Part shown: positions 1-8,417 of the stretch, in pieces
Numbering within the stretch: the stretch's first letter is position 1
How the letters are laid out: every line of letters starts with the position of its first letter
Assembly (NCBI GenBank): GCA_028723455.1
Contig: JAQYEW010000009.1
Coordinates: 1-38,281 of the forward strand
Length of the DNA stretch: 38,281 nucleotides
Reading direction: 5' to 3'
Source: Prevotellaceae bacterium
Lineage (GTDB): Bacteria; Bacteroidota; Bacteroidia; Bacteroidales; Bacteroidaceae
Translations under genes and position numbers: made by a program
The notes under the pieces: model-generated
What the model was told of the DNA's origin: nothing
What the model saw: the letters and a program-made list of their open reading frames with translations, nothing else
Database searches by the model: none

Positions 1-40
1 CCAGTTAGTCAAGGCATTTTATGAATTATACCATTAGAGG

Positions 41-166
41 ATGATACCAAAGATCATTATAGAGAAGATACTTGACCAAACGCGGATAGAGGAAGTCATT
101 GAAGAATTCATACCCTTACGGAAGAGTGGTGTGAACTATAAACGGAAAGGAGAATCTCATTGCTGA
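41..166 (+). pseudogene. dnaG: Truncated 5' end of a DNA primase (dnaG)-like gene
   Basis: An ATG at 41 opens a 41-codon frame ending in TGA at 164-166. The first 34 residues read like the N-terminus of housekeeping DnaG: MIPK, a helix with ILDQTRIEEVIEEF, then PLRKSGVNYK. In the family, GVNYK is followed directly by the zinc-finger motif G-x-C-P-F-H. Here it is followed by seven unrelated residues (RKGESHC) and a stop. The zinc finger, the rest of the CHC2 domain, the Toprim domain and the helicase-binding domain are all missing, so the fragment cannot be a working primase. AGAGG lies just before the ATG. The same frame is open from base 2 to a TAG at 35-37, perhaps the tail of an upstream gene. 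Homology stops near base 142, about 36 bases before tRNA-Lys. Either this is a genuine remnant or the contig edge is a mis-join. Family recognition is by eye. Confidence 0.6.
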
Positions 167-177
167 AATCCTCCTTG

Positions 178-250
178 TAACCCGCTCGGGGTTCGAACCC
201 GAGACCCCATCATTAAAAGTGATGTGCTCTACCTACTGAGCTAGCGAGTC
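178..250 (-). tRNA. tRNA-Lys (anticodon TTT)
   Basis: Read on the minus strand from 250 down to 178, the sequence folds as a 73-base tRNA. The acceptor arms GACTCGC and GCGGGTT pair with a G-T at the first position and a T-G within the stem. The D arm contains AGCTCAGTAGGTAGAGC. The anticodon stem CATCA/TGATG encloses the loop CTTTTAA, giving anticodon TTT (lysine). The T arm has the standard GGTTCGAACCC core, and the discriminator is A. The 3' CCA is not encoded, so it would be added after transcription. A TAnnTTTG promoter lies 45 bases upstream. Confidence 0.96.
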
Positions 251-267
251 AGCCATATTCAGCTACG

Positions 268-284
268 GCACGGCGATGCCGTGC
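268..284 (-). other. Hairpin in the 5' leader of tRNA-Lys
   Basis: GCACGGC and GCCGTGC are perfect inverted repeats separated by a 3-base loop, sitting between the tRNA-Lys promoter (296-303) and the mature tRNA 5' end (250). No T-run follows on the minus strand, so this is not a standard intrinsic terminator. It would be part of the pre-tRNA leader removed by RNase P. Confidence 0.6.
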
Positions 285-295
285 GATAGCGAGTG

Positions 296-326
296 CAAAG
301 GTATGTAAAAATAATGGTTTGGCGAA
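296..326 (-). promoter_or_regulatory. Promoter of tRNA-Lys (Bacteroidota type)
   Basis: The minus strand carries TACCTTTG at 303-296, a match to the Bacteroidota -7 element TAnnTTTG. A TTCG at 326-323, one base off the TTTG -33 element, lies 19 bases upstream. The predicted transcript start is near 291, about 40 bases before tRNA-Lys. Confidence 0.7.
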
Positions 327-348
327 AGAAAAAGCAAAGTTTTTTGTA

Positions 349-1488
349 CTATTGTGCTTGTTTCAATAGGTAACGCTTGTAATAGCTGATGCAAAGAGTG
401 GTCAGCGGGAGGGCGATGATAAGGCCGATGAAGCCCAGCAGGGCACCCCATACGGAGAGCGAGAGCAGGATGACGGTAGGGCTGAGACCCATTGCCTTGC
501 CCATGATGCGGGGCGTGAGCACAAGGTCCTGGATGGCCTGGACCACGGCGAACACGACCAGAGTCCATAGCAGGACAATCCAAAAGTTTTGTCCCGTATC
601 CAGCGAGCGCATGGTAACGCACAGCAGGGCGGGCAGGAAGCCCAGCAGTTGGAGATAGGGCACCAGATTCAGCACGCCGATAAAAAGCCCCAGTCCGATG
701 GCCATGGGCAGACCTACGATCTGGAAACCGATGGCGAAGAGAATGCCCACGCTGAGGGCGATAAGGGACTGGCCGCGGAAATAGCTGTTCATGCCTTCCG
801 CAACGTCGCTCACCAGCTGTTGCAGAAAGGGACGCTGCGGGGCGGGCACCATGTCGGCCCACCCTTCGACAATGTTCTCATAGTCCAAAAGCAGGAAAAA
901 GGTGTAGAGCAGGACAACGAAAACCGTAAGCACGCCCATGAGGATACCCACCGTTTGCGAAAGCACATTCCAGGCCTCCAGGATGAGCGTTTGCAAGGCG
1001 GTCTGCACCTGGTCCTTGGAGATGAGTTCCACGATGGCGTTCTTGTTCAGGTATTGCTCCACGAATTGCGTGATGGTCTGTGCGATGATGGTATCTCCGC
1101 CCAGGTGATGCTGTGCCAGCGTGGTGGCCAGCGTGCCAAGGCGTCCGCCCTCGGCCACGATGCCCGGCACCACGAGCATGAAGACACCGGCAATGGCAGC
1201 CAGGACCAGCAGCATGCTGATGAAAATGCAGGGAATGCGGTAGCGCAGATGGCAGCGGTATTGCAGGAAACGCACCACGGGATAGAGCATGTAGGCCGCT
1301 ATCCAGGCGATGAAGAAGGGCAGCAGCACGTTGCTCAGATAGCGTAGCAGCCAGATGACGGCCACGGCACCCAGCAGGAAGAGCAGGCCACGCACGAAGC
1401 GGTCGAAGGTGATTTCTTGGTGGAACACGGTTTCGGTTGTTAATAGGGTTAGAGCTCTTATTTCACCCAGCGGAACAGGCGGCTCCAT
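349..1488 (-). CDS. PerM / AI-2E transporter family permease
   Basis: This is a 379-residue polytopic membrane protein of the UPF0118 (AI-2E exporter/PerM) family. Hydrophobic segments lie near residues 34-70, 85-115, 175-205, 240-285 and 300-365. Characteristic stretches are the glycine/proline-rich LNLVPYLQLLGFLPALL near 270 and DLVLTPRIMGKAMGLSP near 320. Members are described as permeases or ion antiporters, and the substrate here cannot be told from sequence. It is the last gene of the dapB-lepB operon. The ATG at 1488 would overlap the lepB 3' end by 31 bases. A GTG at 1428 (VFHQEITFDRF), just before the conserved N-terminal motif, is a plausible alternative start that removes the overlap. 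Confidence 0.85.
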   Translation of the reverse strand: MEPPVPLGEIRALTLLTTETVFHQEITFDRFVRGLLFLLGAVAVIWLLRYLSNVLLPFFIAWIAAYMLYPVVRFLQYRCHLRYRIPCIFISMLLVLAAIAGVFMLVVPGIVAEGGRLGTLATTLAQHHLGGDTIIAQTITQFVEQYLNKNAIVELISKDQVQTALQTLILEAWNVLSQTVGILMGVLTVFVVLLYTFFLLLDYENIVEGWADMVPAPQRPFLQQLVSDVAEGMNSYFRGQSLIALSVGILFAIGFQIVGLPMAIGLGLFIGVLNLVPYLQLLGFLPALLCVTMRSLDTGQNFWIVLLWTLVVFAVVQAIQDLVLTPRIMGKAMGLSPTVILLSLSVWGALLGFIGLIIALPLTTLCISYYKRYLLKQAQ

Positions 1489-2888
1489 CGGATGCCTCCG
1501 TTCAGCAGGCCATAGTCCTTGTCCGTACTGAGCCAGATCATGATGGGCTTGCCTACGATATGAGTTTCAGGCACGAAGCCCCAATAGCGCGAGTCGGCAC
1601 TGTTGTGCCGGTTGTCGCCCATCATCCAATAATAGTCCTGTTGGAAGGTGTAGTCCTGACAGGGTTTTCCGTCAATCAGTATATTGCCGTTGGCGTCCAG
1701 TTGCAGGCTGTGGCCCTCGTAGGCCGTGATGACGCGTTCATAGATGGGCAGGTTGTCCTGTGTCAGGCGGATGCTCTCTCCCTTGGCTGGAATCCAGATG
1801 GGGCCATAGTTGTCGCAAGTCCACCCATAATCGCCATTTTGGGGATAGAGCATGTCGGTGTCTGATTGTGGCTCTAAGGCCAGGCTTTGCACCAGATCTG
1901 TGCGGCGGCGCAGCTGCTGAGCCATGTGCTTGGTGAGTGGAACAATGCCTTGTCCGTAGAGCATGGTCTCGTCGTCGCGGCTGAGTCCGATTTCCCTTAC
2001 GAAGTCTTGGGGAAGGGTGCGTCCCGTAAGCCGGACACGGTAGTTATATTGCACGTCCTTGGGCTCGGGGTTTGCCTTGCCGTCGAGATAAATGATGCGG
2101 TTGCGAATCTCCAATGTCTGGCCGGGCGTACCTACGCAACGCTTGACGTAGTTTTCCTGGCGGTCGATGGGGCGGGTAACAACCTTGCCAAACTGAGCCG
2201 GGTTGTCGGCGATCACTTGCTTGCCGGCCGCTTTCATCATGGCGAAATAGGCGCGTTTCTGCAAGGGGCTCATGCTGTCGGGGCGGAGGATGCCCTGCTG
2301 TGCCAGCATTTCTGCGCCCACTTGGTAGGCCATCATGTAATAGTCGTTGTTCTGATAGTTCAGCGCAACGGTGTCGCCGGCAGGGTAGTTGAACACGACG
2401 ATGTCGTTCAGGGGCACCCGCTTGGGCGATATACGCTCGTAGTCCCATTGCGGATGTTCGATGTAGCTTTTGATGCCTCCGAAGAAGGGGATGGTGTGTT
2501 GTGTCAGCGGCATGGACAGCGGCGTGATGGGTTTGCGTGGTCCGTAACTGGTTTTGCTGACGAAGAGGTAGTCGCCCACAAGGAGGCTCTTCTCCAGGCT
2601 GGAGCTGGGGATAACGTAGTTCTGGAAGAAATAGAGATTGACGAAATACACCGCCACGAGGGCAAACACGATGGCATCCAGCCAGCTCATGAGGGTGCGC
2701 GTAATGGGGTTCTCCAGTTCACGCCACCATCCCCAGTTAATTTTTTTTGTGATATAGGCATCCAGAATGAGGGGCAGGAAGAGGAGTCCCCACCATCCGC
2801 CTGTCCAAGCCACGAAGGCTACGAAGAGCGCCCCCAGACCTAAGCCCTTGGCCCAGTCCTTGCGTGTTGTCTGCTGTTGTTTCTTCAT
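1458..2888 (-). CDS. lepB: Signal peptidase I (LepB)
   Basis: This membrane-bound Ser/Lys protease removes signal peptides from secreted proteins on the outer side of the inner membrane. The N-terminus has hydrophobic segments near residues 15-45 and 67-90. The catalytic serine box is IPSSSLEKSL (Ser97 aligns with the nucleophile of the E. coli IPSGSM box). The catalytic lysine lies in YVKRCVGTPG (Lys249). The C-terminal box has MMGDNRHNSADSRYWGFVP. At 476 residues the protein is much longer than E. coli LepB (about 320). The Ser-Lys spacing is about 150 residues instead of about 55, and a second insertion separates Lys249 from the last box, as is common in Bacteroidota. It begins 10 bases after dapB ends, in the same operon. 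Confidence 0.95.
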   Translation of the reverse strand: MKKQQQTTRKDWAKGLGLGALFVAFVAWTGGWWGLLFLPLILDAYITKKINWGWWRELENPITRTLMSWLDAIVFALVAVYFVNLYFFQNYVIPSSSLEKSLLVGDYLFVSKTSYGPRKPITPLSMPLTQHTIPFFGGIKSYIEHPQWDYERISPKRVPLNDIVVFNYPAGDTVALNYQNNDYYMMAYQVGAEMLAQQGILRPDSMSPLQKRAYFAMMKAAGKQVIADNPAQFGKVVTRPIDRQENYVKRCVGTPGQTLEIRNRIIYLDGKANPEPKDVQYNYRVRLTGRTLPQDFVREIGLSRDDETMLYGQGIVPLTKHMAQQLRRRTDLVQSLALEPQSDTDMLYPQNGDYGWTCDNYGPIWIPAKGESIRLTQDNLPIYERVITAYEGHSLQLDANGNILIDGKPCQDYTFQQDYYWMMGDNRHNSADSRYWGFVPETHIVGKPIMIWLSTDKDYGLLNGGIRWSRLFRWVK

Positions 2889-2898
2889 GTCGGCCGGT

Positions 2899-3654
2899 TT
2901 AGAAATGGAACATGTCGTCGATGCTCAGCAGTCCCTTGTGCCGGGCGGTATATTCTGCGGCCAGCACGGCACCGAGGGCAAAGCCCTGACGCGAGTGGGC
3001 ATCGTGGGTAATGGTGATTTGGTCGGCCTCGCTGTTCCAACGGATGCTGTGGATGCCGGGCACCTCGCCTTCGCGCACACTGTGGATGGTAAGCTTGTCG
3101 GCTTGGGTGTCTGCGGCGGGCACCACGGTGCCGTCGGGCTGTGTCAGCGAACCCATCTGCCATCCCGTTTTGCGGTCCAGGTTGGCAACGATCTGTTCTG
3201 CCAATGTGATACCCGTGCCCGAGGGATGGTCCAGTTTGTGGATGTGGTGCACCTCTGTTTCCTCAACGTCGTATTGCGGAAAGTCGTTCATGATCTTTGC
3301 CAGGTATTTGTTGACGGCCGAGAAGATGGCCACGCCGATGCTGTAATTAGAAGCCCAGAAGAGCGTTTTGCCCTCCTGCTGACATGCCTTGCGCACGTCG
3401 GCCTCGTGGTCGTTGAGCCATCCTGTTGAGCCGCTCACCACCTTCACGCCCGCTGCCCAGGCACGCAGGAAATTGCCATAGGCGGTGGAGGGGGTGGTGA
3501 ACTCGATGGCAACGTCAGCCGACGCAAAAGCCGGGCTGTCGAAGTCCTCCAGGTTGTCTTTGTCGATGATGCTTACAATCTCGTGGCCACGTTGCAGGGC
3601 GATCCGCTCAATCATGTGGCCCATTTTCCCATATCCGATCAGTGCTATTTTCAT
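2899..3654 (-). CDS. dapB: 4-hydroxy-tetrahydrodipicolinate reductase
   Basis: DapB reduces 4-hydroxy-tetrahydrodipicolinate with NAD(P)H in the lysine/meso-diaminopimelate pathway, supplying the amino acid that MurE inserts into peptidoglycan. The 251-residue protein starts with the dinucleotide-binding motif GYGKMG (residues 7-12). The catalytic region EVHHIHKLDHPSGT (134-147) carries the conserved His pair, Lys140 and the PSGT substrate loop. It is first in a minus-strand operon with lepB and the permease. A TAnnTTTG promoter lies about 25 bases upstream. The start is well defined because the nucleotide-binding strand begins directly at MKIALIG. Confidence 0.96.
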   Translation of the reverse strand: MKIALIGYGKMGHMIERIALQRGHEIVSIIDKDNLEDFDSPAFASADVAIEFTTPSTAYGNFLRAWAAGVKVVSGSTGWLNDHEADVRKACQQEGKTLFWASNYSIGVAIFSAVNKYLAKIMNDFPQYDVEETEVHHIHKLDHPSGTGITLAEQIVANLDRKTGWQMGSLTQPDGTVVPAADTQADKLTIHSVREGEVPGIHSIRWNSEADQITITHDAHSRQGFALGAVLAAEYTARHKGLLSIDDMFHF

Positions 3655-3678
3655 TGCTTAGAGTGTGATTTTATGTCG

Positions 3679-3686
3679 CAAAGATA
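3679..3686 (-). promoter_or_regulatory. Promoter -7 element of the dapB operon
   Basis: On the minus strand this reads TATCTTTG, an exact TAnnTTTG match, ending 24 bases before the dapB ATG. No clear TTTG -33 box is seen at the usual distance. The gap up to 3739 is AT-rich and must also hold the promoter of the divergent DUF2851 gene, for which TATCTTAA (717-724 in the 3000s) is only a weak candidate. Confidence 0.65.
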
Positions 3687-3739
3687 GGTAATTATGCCGA
3701 ATTTATTTATTTTTGTTATCTTAAATTGTGAAAATCATC

Positions 3740-5038
3740 ATGGAAGAACTGCTCCATTATGCCTGGAAACACCGTCTTTTCCCGCTTCATGACCTGCGGA
3801 GCACCGACGGCCTGCCCCTGGAGGTACTGGACACGGGCCTGCACAACGTACATGCAGGGCCGGATTTCTTCAACGCCAAGGTGCGTATTGGCGATACGGT
3901 GTGGGTGGGGAATGTGGAACTGCACCTGAGGTCCAGCGATTGGGCGCGTCATGGGCATGACCACGACCCTCAATATAATAATGTGGTGCTGCATGTGGCT
4001 TGCGAGGTGGACGGTGATGTCATTACAGCCAACGGACTGCACCCCACACAACTGCAGCTGGCTATTCCCGAGCGTTTGAAGCAAGATTGCGAGCACCTGC
4101 TCAGCATCGACCGCTATCCGCGCTGCCATAGCATTATCCGCGGACTGGACACTTTCGTTGTGCACAGCTGGATGGACACGCTTTTGCTGGAACGCCTGCG
4201 CCAGCGCTCGCAGCGTGTTATCGACCGCTTGCAAGCCTTGAACGGGGATTGGGAAAAGACCCTTTTCCAGACATTGGCGCGCAACTTCGGCTTCGGACTC
4301 AACGGCGATGCCTTTCAGGACTGGACGCGACGTATCCCGCAGCACCAGTTGGGCAAGCACCGCGACGAGCTGTTTCAAATAGAAGCCGTGTTTCTGGGAC
4401 AGGCGGGCTTCCTGAGCGATGCATGGCATCCGGAAACGAAGGACGATGCCTATCGTCAGCAGCTGAAACGCGAGTATGCCTATCAGCAACGTCTCTTCCA
4501 ATTACCCGAAGCGATGGAGGCGCACACGTGGAAGTACTTGCGTCTGCGTCCTCAGAACTTTCCCCATATCCGCTTGAGTCAGTTGGCATGGATGTACAGC
4601 CGCGGCCGCTTGAACCTTTCCGTGCTTCGCGATGCCGTGGCCGAGGACAATGCCTTGCAAGCCTTGGAGCGTGTGCTCGAGGCACGGACATCGGATTATT
4701 GGACTACCCACCTGGTGTTCGGCAAGCCTACGCAGCGCGTGCGCGCTCTGACGCTAAGCAAGGCCACACGCCATTTGCTTGTCATCAACACGGTGGTGCC
4801 CGTGCTCTATGCCTATGCCATTACGCACCAGGATGCTGTCTTGGGCGAGCGAGTGGAGGAACTGTTGCGTCAGTTGCCGGCCGAGGACAACCATATCCTG
4901 CGTTTATGGCAGGAGTGTGGACTCGGTGTAAGCACGGCCGCTGACAGCCAGGCGCTCATCCATCTTAAGAGTGAATATTGCGACCGCCGTGATTGCCTGC
5001 GCTGTCGTTTCGGTTATGAATATATGTCTGTGAAATGA
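3740..5038 (+). CDS. DUF2851 family protein
   Basis: This 432-residue protein of unknown function resembles the Bacteroidota family DUF2851. The recognisable features are the start MEELLHYAWKHRLFP, the early segment DTGLHNVHAGPDFFNAKVRIG, the acidic/His stretch SSDWARHGHDHDP, NNVVLHVACEVDGD, and a C-terminal Cys cluster (CDRRDCLRCRFG). The N-terminal part, with several His, Asp and Glu residues, could be a nuclease-like or metal-binding fold, but that is only inference. I chose the ATG at 3740 over the in-frame GTG at 3728 because the family begins at MEELLHY. The stop overlaps the dprA start by four bases (ATGA), so the two are probably translationally coupled. Confidence 0.85.
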   Translation: MEELLHYAWKHRLFPLHDLRSTDGLPLEVLDTGLHNVHAGPDFFNAKVRIGDTVWVGNVELHLRSSDWARHGHDHDPQYNNVVLHVACEVDGDVITANGLHPTQLQLAIPERLKQDCEHLLSIDRYPRCHSIIRGLDTFVVHSWMDTLLLERLRQRSQRVIDRLQALNGDWEKTLFQTLARNFGFGLNGDAFQDWTRRIPQHQLGKHRDELFQIEAVFLGQAGFLSDAWHPETKDDAYRQQLKREYAYQQRLFQLPEAMEAHTWKYLRLRPQNFPHIRLSQLAWMYSRGRLNLSVLRDAVAEDNALQALERVLEARTSDYWTTHLVFGKPTQRVRALTLSKATRHLLVINTVVPVLYAYAITHQDAVLGERVEELLRQLPAEDNHILRLWQECGLGVSTAADSQALIHLKSEYCDRRDCLRCRFGYEYMSVK

Positions 5039-6147
5039 ATCAGGATCTCATTTATCTGCTTGCGTTGCAACGTTCCTTGCCCTTGAATCCCATGGCGCAA
5101 AACCTGTTGGTGGAGGCTTTGGGCTCGGCTTCCGAGGTGTTTGCCCAACGCGGCCATATCCGCGAGGCGGTGCCTTCGCTGCACCCGCGTACGGCAACGG
5201 CTGTGGCCGGTATGGAAGCCCATTTGGAACGCGCCCGGCAGGAAGCGGACTTTATTGAGAAGCACCATATCCAATTACTTTGGCGGGGGGATGACGCTTA
5301 TCCCGCCCGCTTGCGCGAAATAGCCGATGCCCCCTTGCTGCTGTATTATTTGGGCAATGCCCCTTTGAATGCGCCTCGTGTCTTGAGTATCGTAGGCAGC
5401 CGCCAGTGTACGGAATATGGCCGCAGATGTTGTCAGCAATTCTTGGGCGAACTGCGACAGTTGTGTCCCGACGTGCTGGTGGTCAGCGGCCTGGCCTATG
5501 GCATTGATATCGCCGCCCATCGGGCGGCCCTCGCTTGTGGCTTGCCAACGTTGGGTGTCCTGGCTCACGGGCTGGACCAGATTTATCCGCGTATGCACGA
5601 AGATACAGCGCGTGAGATGGTGATGCAGGGCGGCCTGCTGACGGAATACCAAAGTGGAGCCACGGCAGACAAGCCGAACTTTGTGGCTCGTAACCGCATT
5701 GTGGCGGCTATGGCGGACGCTACGCTGGTGGTGGAGAGCAAGGCGCATGGAGGCAGTCTTATCACCACCCGTCTGGCCAGTGAGGCAGGACGTCGTGTCT
5801 TTGCCGTTCCGGGCAGGACGGACGATGCGTTGAGTGCGGGCTGCAACCAATTGATTGCGGACGGCAAGGCAGAACTTTTGCTCAATGCGCGTCAGTTGGT
5901 GGACAGCCTGGGATGGCATACGCAGGGGGAACGGCCCAATGCCGTGCAATTGGAACTGTTTCCGGAGCTGACGGCCGAACAAAGACATGTCGTTGAACAG
6001 CTGCAAACACATGCCGACGGCTTGACGCTGAACGAACTGACGATGCTTGTCCGGCAACCCGTATCACAACTGACAGCACTGCTTTTTGAATTGGAACTGG
6101 CCGGCGTAATCAAAATGGCGGCCGGAAACCGTTACTTTCGTGCATAG
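5035..6147 (+). CDS. dprA: DNA-processing protein DprA
   Basis: DprA binds incoming single-stranded DNA and loads RecA during natural transformation. Many non-competent bacteria keep it as well. The 370-residue protein has an N-terminal helical region (about 1-70), then the Rossmann-like core: GSRQ at 121, VVSGLAYGIDIAAH at 149-162, a GGLLTEY segment, NRIVAAM, and VVESKAHGGSLITTRLA, followed by FAVPGR and NQLIADGKAELL. The C-terminal 65 residues look like the DprA winged-helix domain (LTLNELTMLV...LLFELELAGVIK). It starts inside the stop of the DUF2851 gene and ends two bases before the convergent trkH stop, leaving no room for a terminator. Confidence 0.96.
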   Translation: MNQDLIYLLALQRSLPLNPMAQNLLVEALGSASEVFAQRGHIREAVPSLHPRTATAVAGMEAHLERARQEADFIEKHHIQLLWRGDDAYPARLREIADAPLLLYYLGNAPLNAPRVLSIVGSRQCTEYGRRCCQQFLGELRQLCPDVLVVSGLAYGIDIAAHRAALACGLPTLGVLAHGLDQIYPRMHEDTAREMVMQGGLLTEYQSGATADKPNFVARNRIVAAMADATLVVESKAHGGSLITTRLASEAGRRVFAVPGRTDDALSAGCNQLIADGKAELLLNARQLVDSLGWHTQGERPNAVQLELFPELTAEQRHVVEQLQTHADGLTLNELTMLVRQPVSQLTALLFELELAGVIKMAAGNRYFRA

Positions 6148-6149
6148 TG

Positions 6150-7613
6150 CTATTGCTTCCAGGCGCGCGGCATAAAGAGGAAAAGCAGGGTGAAGAATTC
6201 CAGACGACCGGCCAGCATATAAAAGATGGTTATCCACTTGGCCAAAAGGGGAAGAGCCTTGAAATTGATATTAGGCCCTACGTCGCTTAGGCTGCTGACC
6301 GTCAGGTCGATGCTGTCCGTCAGACTGATGTTCATGAGCGAAAAGAGGAAAATACCCAAAACAATCAGTCCCAGATGCAGAAACAGGAAGGTAACGGCGG
6401 CACGTACCACGTTTCTGCTGAGCACGTGGCCGTTGAAACGAATGTCCAGTACGGCACGTGGATGCAGGTGCTGGATGAACTGGTTAATGAGCATGCGGGC
6501 AAAGACAATGACGCGTGCTATTTTCAGTCCGCCCGAGGTGCTGTACGTACATCCGCCAATGAATTTCATGGCTATCGTGGCTAACCAGAAGCTGGTGCCC
6601 CAGGCCGCATAGTTATGGAATTGCCCCGTGTGGCTACAGGTGCTCAGTATGCTGGCCACATGGAAAAGACTGGCACGCACGGGTTGCCCGCCCACGTGGT
6701 CCGCGCTAATTTCCACGTTGTTGGCTCCCAATGCAAACATGAGGCAGAAAAGGGCTACAAAGCCCACGTAGGTCAGTATGAAGGTAACCAGTTCTTCGTT
6801 CTTGAAGACATGGTGATAGTTGCGCGCGCTTAGGTAATAAAAAGTAGCAAAATTGATACTGCTACACAACATGAAGATGATTGCCACCCATTCTAAATAG
6901 GCACTTTGGAAATAGCCCAAACCTGCGGCGTGCGTGCCGAAACCACCCGTACTGACGGTAGCCATGGCATAGCAGATGGCATCGAAACATCCCATGGGTC
7001 CAGCCCAGTAGAGCGCAAAGCAGGTGATGACAAAGAGGAGATAGACAGCCAGCAGGCGTCGCGCCGTGGCTCCGATCTTAGGTCTCAGGCGGTCCATACT
7101 CACCACGCTGGCCTCAGCCATGAAGATGTTCGTGTTCTTCATCTCGCCGGCAGGAATAATAGCCATGGAGATGACGATGATGCCCAATCCGCCCAGGCCT
7201 TGCGTCAGTGCGCGCCATAGCAAGAGGCCATGAGGCAAATCTTCGGGGCGGCTCAGCATACTGCCGCCAAAGGTTGTAAAGCCACTCATGGTCTCGAAAT
7301 AGGCGTCCGTAATGCTCAGTCCCTCGACGTTATAGAGCAGATAGGGAACCATGCCAAAGAAAGAAAAGATGACCCAGGCGAGGGCTACGATAATGAAACT
7401 GTCGCCACGTGAGAGCATACGCCGGTTGCGGTGTTTGCCATGAAAGCAACGCCATGCAGTCAGTCCGCAGCCCAAGGTAAGGGCGGTTCCTATGGCCAAA
7501 GCCTTCCAGTCTTCCTCGCCGTGCGTGTAATGGTAATACAGGGCAACCAGTGTGGCCACCAGCATTACCAGCCCCTCGGCTACCAGCAACAAGCCAAATA
7601 TGCTTTTCTTCAT
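6150..7613 (-). CDS. trkH: TrkH-type potassium uptake channel subunit
   Basis: This is the membrane subunit of a Trk/Ktr potassium uptake system, 487 residues with about ten hydrophobic segments. The four pore-loop repeats are visible: MSGFTTFGGS (near 110), ATVSTGGFGTH (near 218), STCSHTGQFHNY (near 326) and VSSLSDVGPN (near 444). Each keeps the filter glycine. A basic region separates the third and fourth repeats. The regulatory partner TrkA, a soluble NAD-binding protein, is not in the window and must lie elsewhere. It is the last gene of the minus-strand run dacB > radical SAM > trkH, starting four bases after the radical SAM stop. Confidence 0.94.
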   Translation of the reverse strand: MKKSIFGLLLVAEGLVMLVATLVALYYHYTHGEEDWKALAIGTALTLGCGLTAWRCFHGKHRNRRMLSRGDSFIIVALAWVIFSFFGMVPYLLYNVEGLSITDAYFETMSGFTTFGGSMLSRPEDLPHGLLLWRALTQGLGGLGIIVISMAIIPAGEMKNTNIFMAEASVVSMDRLRPKIGATARRLLAVYLLFVITCFALYWAGPMGCFDAICYAMATVSTGGFGTHAAGLGYFQSAYLEWVAIIFMLCSSINFATFYYLSARNYHHVFKNEELVTFILTYVGFVALFCLMFALGANNVEISADHVGGQPVRASLFHVASILSTCSHTGQFHNYAAWGTSFWLATIAMKFIGGCTYSTSGGLKIARVIVFARMLINQFIQHLHPRAVLDIRFNGHVLSRNVVRAAVTFLFLHLGLIVLGIFLFSLMNISLTDSIDLTVSSLSDVGPNINFKALPLLAKWITIFYMLAGRLEFFTLLFLFMPRAWKQ

Positions 7614-7617
7614 TGTT

Positions 7618-8400
7618 TTAGTAACTTACACTACAAGGTATGTTCAACTCTTTTTGTACACGTGCCGCAATGGTATCCAATTCGTCCGCAGTCGCCTTTT
7701 TCAGGGTGGAAACTGGCGTTTCGCGGTCGATGGTGTAAATCATCACTTGGCGCGGCCGGATTCGCTCCAAAGCCTTGAGCCAAGGGCTTACGAACTCCTC
7801 GCCAACATTGCTTATGTCTTTGCCGTTGTAAGTGCCGTTCATGAACATGGTTTGTATGATGATGCGTTGCCCTACGGCACTTAGGGCCTGAATGATGTCC
7901 TCGACATTAAAATGTCCTTGGGGCTGGTCCACTTGGCGAATGTATTCTTCGCTGACCGTATCCAGCTTCATGATGGGATTGTCGGCGTGTTGTACCAGTG
8001 CCTCCAAAACGCGAGGACGCAGAATCTGGGTGCTGTTGCTCAGAACGCTGATTTGTGCCTCCGGGAAATATTGGTCGCGCAAGTGGCGCACGTCCTCTAT
8101 AATTTCCGGAAAGGCGGGGTGCAACGTGGGTTCGCCATTGCCGGCAAAGGTAAGCACGTCGGGTTTTGGCCCTTCTTGCTGCATTTGCTTGAGACGCGCT
8201 TCCAGTGCATTGCGAACTTCTTCCCGGGTGGGCAGAGGTTGGTGTGCGCGACGTTCTTTGTTCAGTCCGCATTCGCAGTAGATACAATCAAAACTGCACC
8301 ATTTGCCGTCCGCGGGCAGCAGATTGATGCCCAAGCTGACGCCCAACCGACGGCTGTGGACGGGTCCGAAGATGGGGGAAGGATAGATGACGGTGCTCAT
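7618..8400 (-). CDS. Radical SAM protein (COG0731-like Fe-S oxidoreductase)
   Basis: This is a 260-residue radical SAM enzyme. The cluster motif CSFDCIYC (CxxxCxxC) lies near residues 36-43, preceded by the family signature FGPVHSRRLGVSLGINLLP. Downstream are the SAM-binding glycine patch TFAGNGEPTLHP and a region resembling the TYW1-like subgroup. A four-Fe cluster and reductive cleavage of SAM are expected, but the substrate is unknown. The C-terminus has a short conserved-looking segment (IDRETPVSTLKKA) before the end. It lies between dacB and trkH with gaps of 17 and 4 bases, so co-transcription is likely. A tRNA- or wall-modifying role would be guesswork. Confidence 0.88.
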   Translation of the reverse strand: MSTVIYPSPIFGPVHSRRLGVSLGINLLPADGKWCSFDCIYCECGLNKERRAHQPLPTREEVRNALEARLKQMQQEGPKPDVLTFAGNGEPTLHPAFPEIIEDVRHLRDQYFPEAQISVLSNSTQILRPRVLEALVQHADNPIMKLDTVSEEYIRQVDQPQGHFNVEDIIQALSAVGQRIIIQTMFMNGTYNGKDISNVGEEFVSPWLKALERIRPRQVMIYTIDRETPVSTLKKATADELDTIAARVQKELNIPCSVSY

Positions 8401-8417
8401 TTTTATTGTTTTAATGT

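Noticed and set aside
149..174. GGAGAAT/ATCCTCC inverted repeat after tRNA-Lys as a terminator.
   Set aside because: It has a mismatch, a 12-base loop and no T-run on the minus strand, so it is too weak to call.
3728..3739. GTG start for the DUF2851 gene.
   Set aside because: The ATG at 3740 matches the usual family start.
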